Source: CAYQCN01 sp964415975
Lineage (GTDB): Bacteria > Patescibacteriota > Saccharimonadia > QS-5-54-17
Length of the DNA: 6,854 bases
Reading direction: 5' to 3'
NCBI GenBank assembly: GCA_964415975.1
Contig: CAYQCN010000027.1
Coordinates: 1-6,854 of the forward strand
Shown: positions 5,659 to 6,854 of the stretch, one piece after another
Numbering within the stretch: position 1 is the first letter of the stretch
Layout: each line of letters begins with the position of its first letter
The notes under the pieces: model-generated
What the model saw: the letters and a program-made list of their open reading frames with translations, nothing else
Databases searched by the model: none
What the model was told of the DNA's origin: nothing
Position numbers and translations under genes: made by a program

Positions 5659-6552
5659 TTATTGACTCTGCAAATAGTCATAGATAGATAGGGCGGCTTT
5701 CGCACCTTCGCCAGTAGAGGTGACTATCTGTTTGTAGGGTATATCGGTCGCATCACCGGCTGCGTATAGGCCGGGGACGTTGGTCTGATTGGTCTGAGGG
5801 TCGATGATGATCTCGCCCTGGTCATTCTTGTGCACTTCCTCTGGAGCTATATCGGTATTTGGCAAGGAGCCGATATCTATGAATACACCGTCTACAGGCT
5901 CAGTAGTGTCATCGCTGAGCTTGGCGGCGGTGACGAACTCATCGCCGATAATCTCGGTGACAGTAAGATCGGTGTAGGTCTTGACGCCTTTTGCTTTGGC
6001 GCGCTGCTGTAAGATGCCATCGGCGCTAAAGCTATCCGAGCTCTCTAGTAGCGAGACATCGCTAGCGTAATCGGTCATCTCTATGGCTGAAGCGAAGCCG
6101 TAGTTGCCGCCACCGACGATAATGACTTTCTTGTCCTTATAAATCGGTGCGTCACAAGTAGTGCAATAGACCACACCTTTGCCGATGAACTCTTGCTCGC
6201 CAGGCACATTGAGCTGCCTGGGCTTGCGACCGGTAGCTAGCAAGGTAGCGCGGGCACTAAACTCTTCATCCTCAGTAGCGACCTTGAATGTATCGGATTG
6301 GGCAGTGATAGACGTGACTGGCTCTTCTAGGATATCTAAATCTTGCTCTCGCAAGTGCTGCTCAAACTTCTCAGCTAAGTCGGAGCCTTTAATGCGCGGT
6401 TCGCCGGGCCAGTTTTCGATCGGGCCGGTCAAGCCGACCTGGCCAATAAAGTCGGAAGTGATGAGCAGCGTCTTAAGCTGCTTGCGCGATGCATATATGG
6501 ATGCCGTGATACCGGCTGGGCCACCACCGACTATTATCAGGTCATATGTCAT
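5659..6552 (-). CDS. AhpF/TrxB-like FAD disulfide reductase, probably not NADPH-dependent
   Basis: A 297-residue soluble flavoprotein of the low-molecular-weight thioredoxin reductase fold. The FAD motif GGGPAG is at 9-14, ATGRKPR at 106-112, the redox pair Cys130-Thr-Thr-Cys133 followed by DAP, a second nucleotide site GGGNYG at 147-152, and the FAD-binding AAGDAT at 264-269. The end PYKQIVTSTGEGAKA (272-286) is closer to the C-terminal part of AhpF than to classical TrxB. In Escherichia coli TrxB the NADPH phosphate is held by HRRDGFR; here the same place reads ESSDSFS (170-176), with Glu170 and no arginine, so NADH or another donor is inferred. AhpF's N-terminal thioredoxin-like domains are absent, and a separate glutaredoxin-like gene precedes it with a 4-base ATGA overlap. 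That protein is its probable partner. The start is fixed by this overlap. Confidence 0.9.
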   Translation of the reverse strand: MTYDLIIVGGGPAGITASIYASRKQLKTLLITSDFIGQVGLTGPIENWPGEPRIKGSDLAEKFEQHLREQDLDILEEPVTSITAQSDTFKVATEDEEFSARATLLATGRKPRQLNVPGEQEFIGKGVVYCTTCDAPIYKDKKVIIVGGGNYGFASAIEMTDYASDVSLLESSDSFSADGILQQRAKAKGVKTYTDLTVTEIIGDEFVTAAKLSDDTTEPVDGVFIDIGSLPNTDIAPEEVHKNDQGEIIIDPQTNQTNVPGLYAAGDATDIPYKQIVTSTGEGAKAALSIYDYLQSQ

Positions 6553-6782
6553 AGATCGAGGGCTTGTTTGATCTTTTTCTTGTTGTAGCCGACTATGACT
6601 TCTTCGCCGATGACGGTGACCGGTACGCTCATCTGTCCTGATGTCCGCTTCATCTCCTCGAGCGCTTCATCACTAGTGGTGATGTCCACTTCTTTATAAG
6701 GGACGTCGTGTTTATCGAGCAGTTTCTTGACTGCTGGGCAGAAGACACAGGTGGGGGAGGTGTAAAGAGTGACTTGCTTCAT
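6549..6782 (-). CDS. Glutaredoxin-like (NrdH/YruB-type) redox protein
   Basis: A 77-residue cytosolic thioredoxin-fold protein. The active site is Cys12-Val-Phe-Cys15 (TSPTCVFC, 8-15), followed by helix AVKKLLDKHDVPYKEVDI (17-34). The conserved cis-proline is in SVPV (52-55), with the following strand VIGEEVIVGY ending in the usual Gly-Tyr. This is the minimal glutaredoxin length. A Phe within C-x-x-C is typical of NrdH/YruB-like members, many of which are reduced by a flavoprotein rather than glutathione. The reductase gene overlaps it by four bases, so translation is probably coupled and the two likely form one electron-transfer pair, for example for ribonucleotide reductase or a peroxidase elsewhere. 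No Shine-Dalgarno site is seen; a -10-like TTAAAT lies 8 bases upstream. Confidence 0.9.
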   Translation of the reverse strand: MKQVTLYTSPTCVFCPAVKKLLDKHDVPYKEVDITTSDEALEEMKRTSGQMSVPVTVIGEEVIVGYNKKKIKQALDL

Positions 6783-6790
6783 TTATGGAT

Positions 6791-6820
6791 ATTTAAGCAT
6801 GAATTGTGATGGGTGGTAAA
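6791..6820 (-). promoter_or_regulatory. Candidate leaderless promoter of the redox operon
   Basis: On the minus strand TTTACC (6820-6815) and TTAAAT (6796-6791) are separated by 18 bases, and the ATG of the glutaredoxin gene follows 8 bases after the second. Each element is only a partial consensus match. The -10-to-ATG distance is nearly the same as for the PurF-like and dehydrogenase genes. Confidence 0.35.
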
Positions 6821-6836
6821 TATAAGGGCGGGAGGA

Positions 6837-6854
6837 TTATTCGGTGTTTTCCTC
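6837..6854 (-). CDS. Possible C-terminal end of the next gene (five codons only)
   Basis: Read from the window edge on the minus strand, the last 15 bases give Glu-Glu-Asn-Thr-Glu followed by TAA at 6839-6837. A hydrophilic acidic end just upstream of the glutaredoxin operon would be normal for a protein C-terminus, but five codons cannot establish a gene. Confidence 0.2.
   Translation of the reverse strand, partial: EENTE

Noticed and set aside
6179..6571. 130-codon plus-strand frame antisense to the reductase
   Set aside because: It mirrors a well-supported coding region, has no independent motif, and is rich in Ser, Cys and Pro as antisense frames often are.
6831..6854. GGAGG followed 8 bases later by GTG, as if a plus-strand gene began at the window edge
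   Set aside because: Only three codons are visible, and the minus strand reads as a plausible protein end with a stop in the same place.
1..6854. CRISPR array, tRNA or rRNA
   Set aside because: No regularly spaced repeats and no cloverleaf or conserved rRNA sequence were seen on either strand.

Overview
The window most resembles a small-genome bacterium of the Candidate Phyla Radiation, probably Candidatus Saccharibacteria (TM7) or a relative. This rests on overall style, not on a marker gene: tightly packed genes, start codons directly behind -10-like hexamers, a membrane protein with a very long Pro/Gln/Asn/Thr tail, a minimal glutaredoxin/flavoprotein pair, and an isolated PurF-like gene. 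TGA is used as a stop (end of the glutaredoxin gene), so UGA recoding is not indicated.

Layout. Positions 1-590 are a decay zone with no intact gene: a reading frame broken by two stops, then what looks like the C-terminal remnant of an IS200-like/REP-associated transposase. From 693 to 2147 (minus strand) lies a 484-residue membrane protein with a disordered N-terminal half, a good promoter and a ribosome binding site. A divergent intergenic stretch of about 400 bases follows. On the plus strand come a PurF-like amidophosphoribosyltransferase (2548-3972) and a 200-residue seven-helix protein (4130-4732). Converging on these from the right is a minus-strand cluster: a glutaredoxin-like protein (6549-6782), an AhpF/TrxB-like flavoprotein overlapping it by 4 bases (5659-6552), and an atypical short-chain dehydrogenase (4746-5633).

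The most important call is the seven-helix gene. It is a microbial rhodopsin, and its helix C carries Arg63, Phe66, Ser70, Cys71 and Glu77. This is the FSE signature of schizorhodopsins, the light-driven inward proton pumps first described from Asgard archaea. Helix F has a W-x-x-F-P motif and helix G has Asp181 and the retinal lysine Lys185. No retinal-forming gene is visible here, so the chromophore would have to come from elsewhere in the genome or from another organism.

Two enzymes carry unusual active sites. The flavoprotein keeps a C-T-T-C redox pair, but its NADPH-binding arginines are replaced by serines and a Glu, which suggests NADH. The PurF homologue has a Leu where the PRPP-loop glycine is expected, has a short propeptide before Cys9, and lacks three of the four iron-sulfur ligands of the Bacillus-type enzyme. 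The glutaredoxin and flavoprotein probably form one thiol-disulfide pair. The other genes have no obvious shared pathway.
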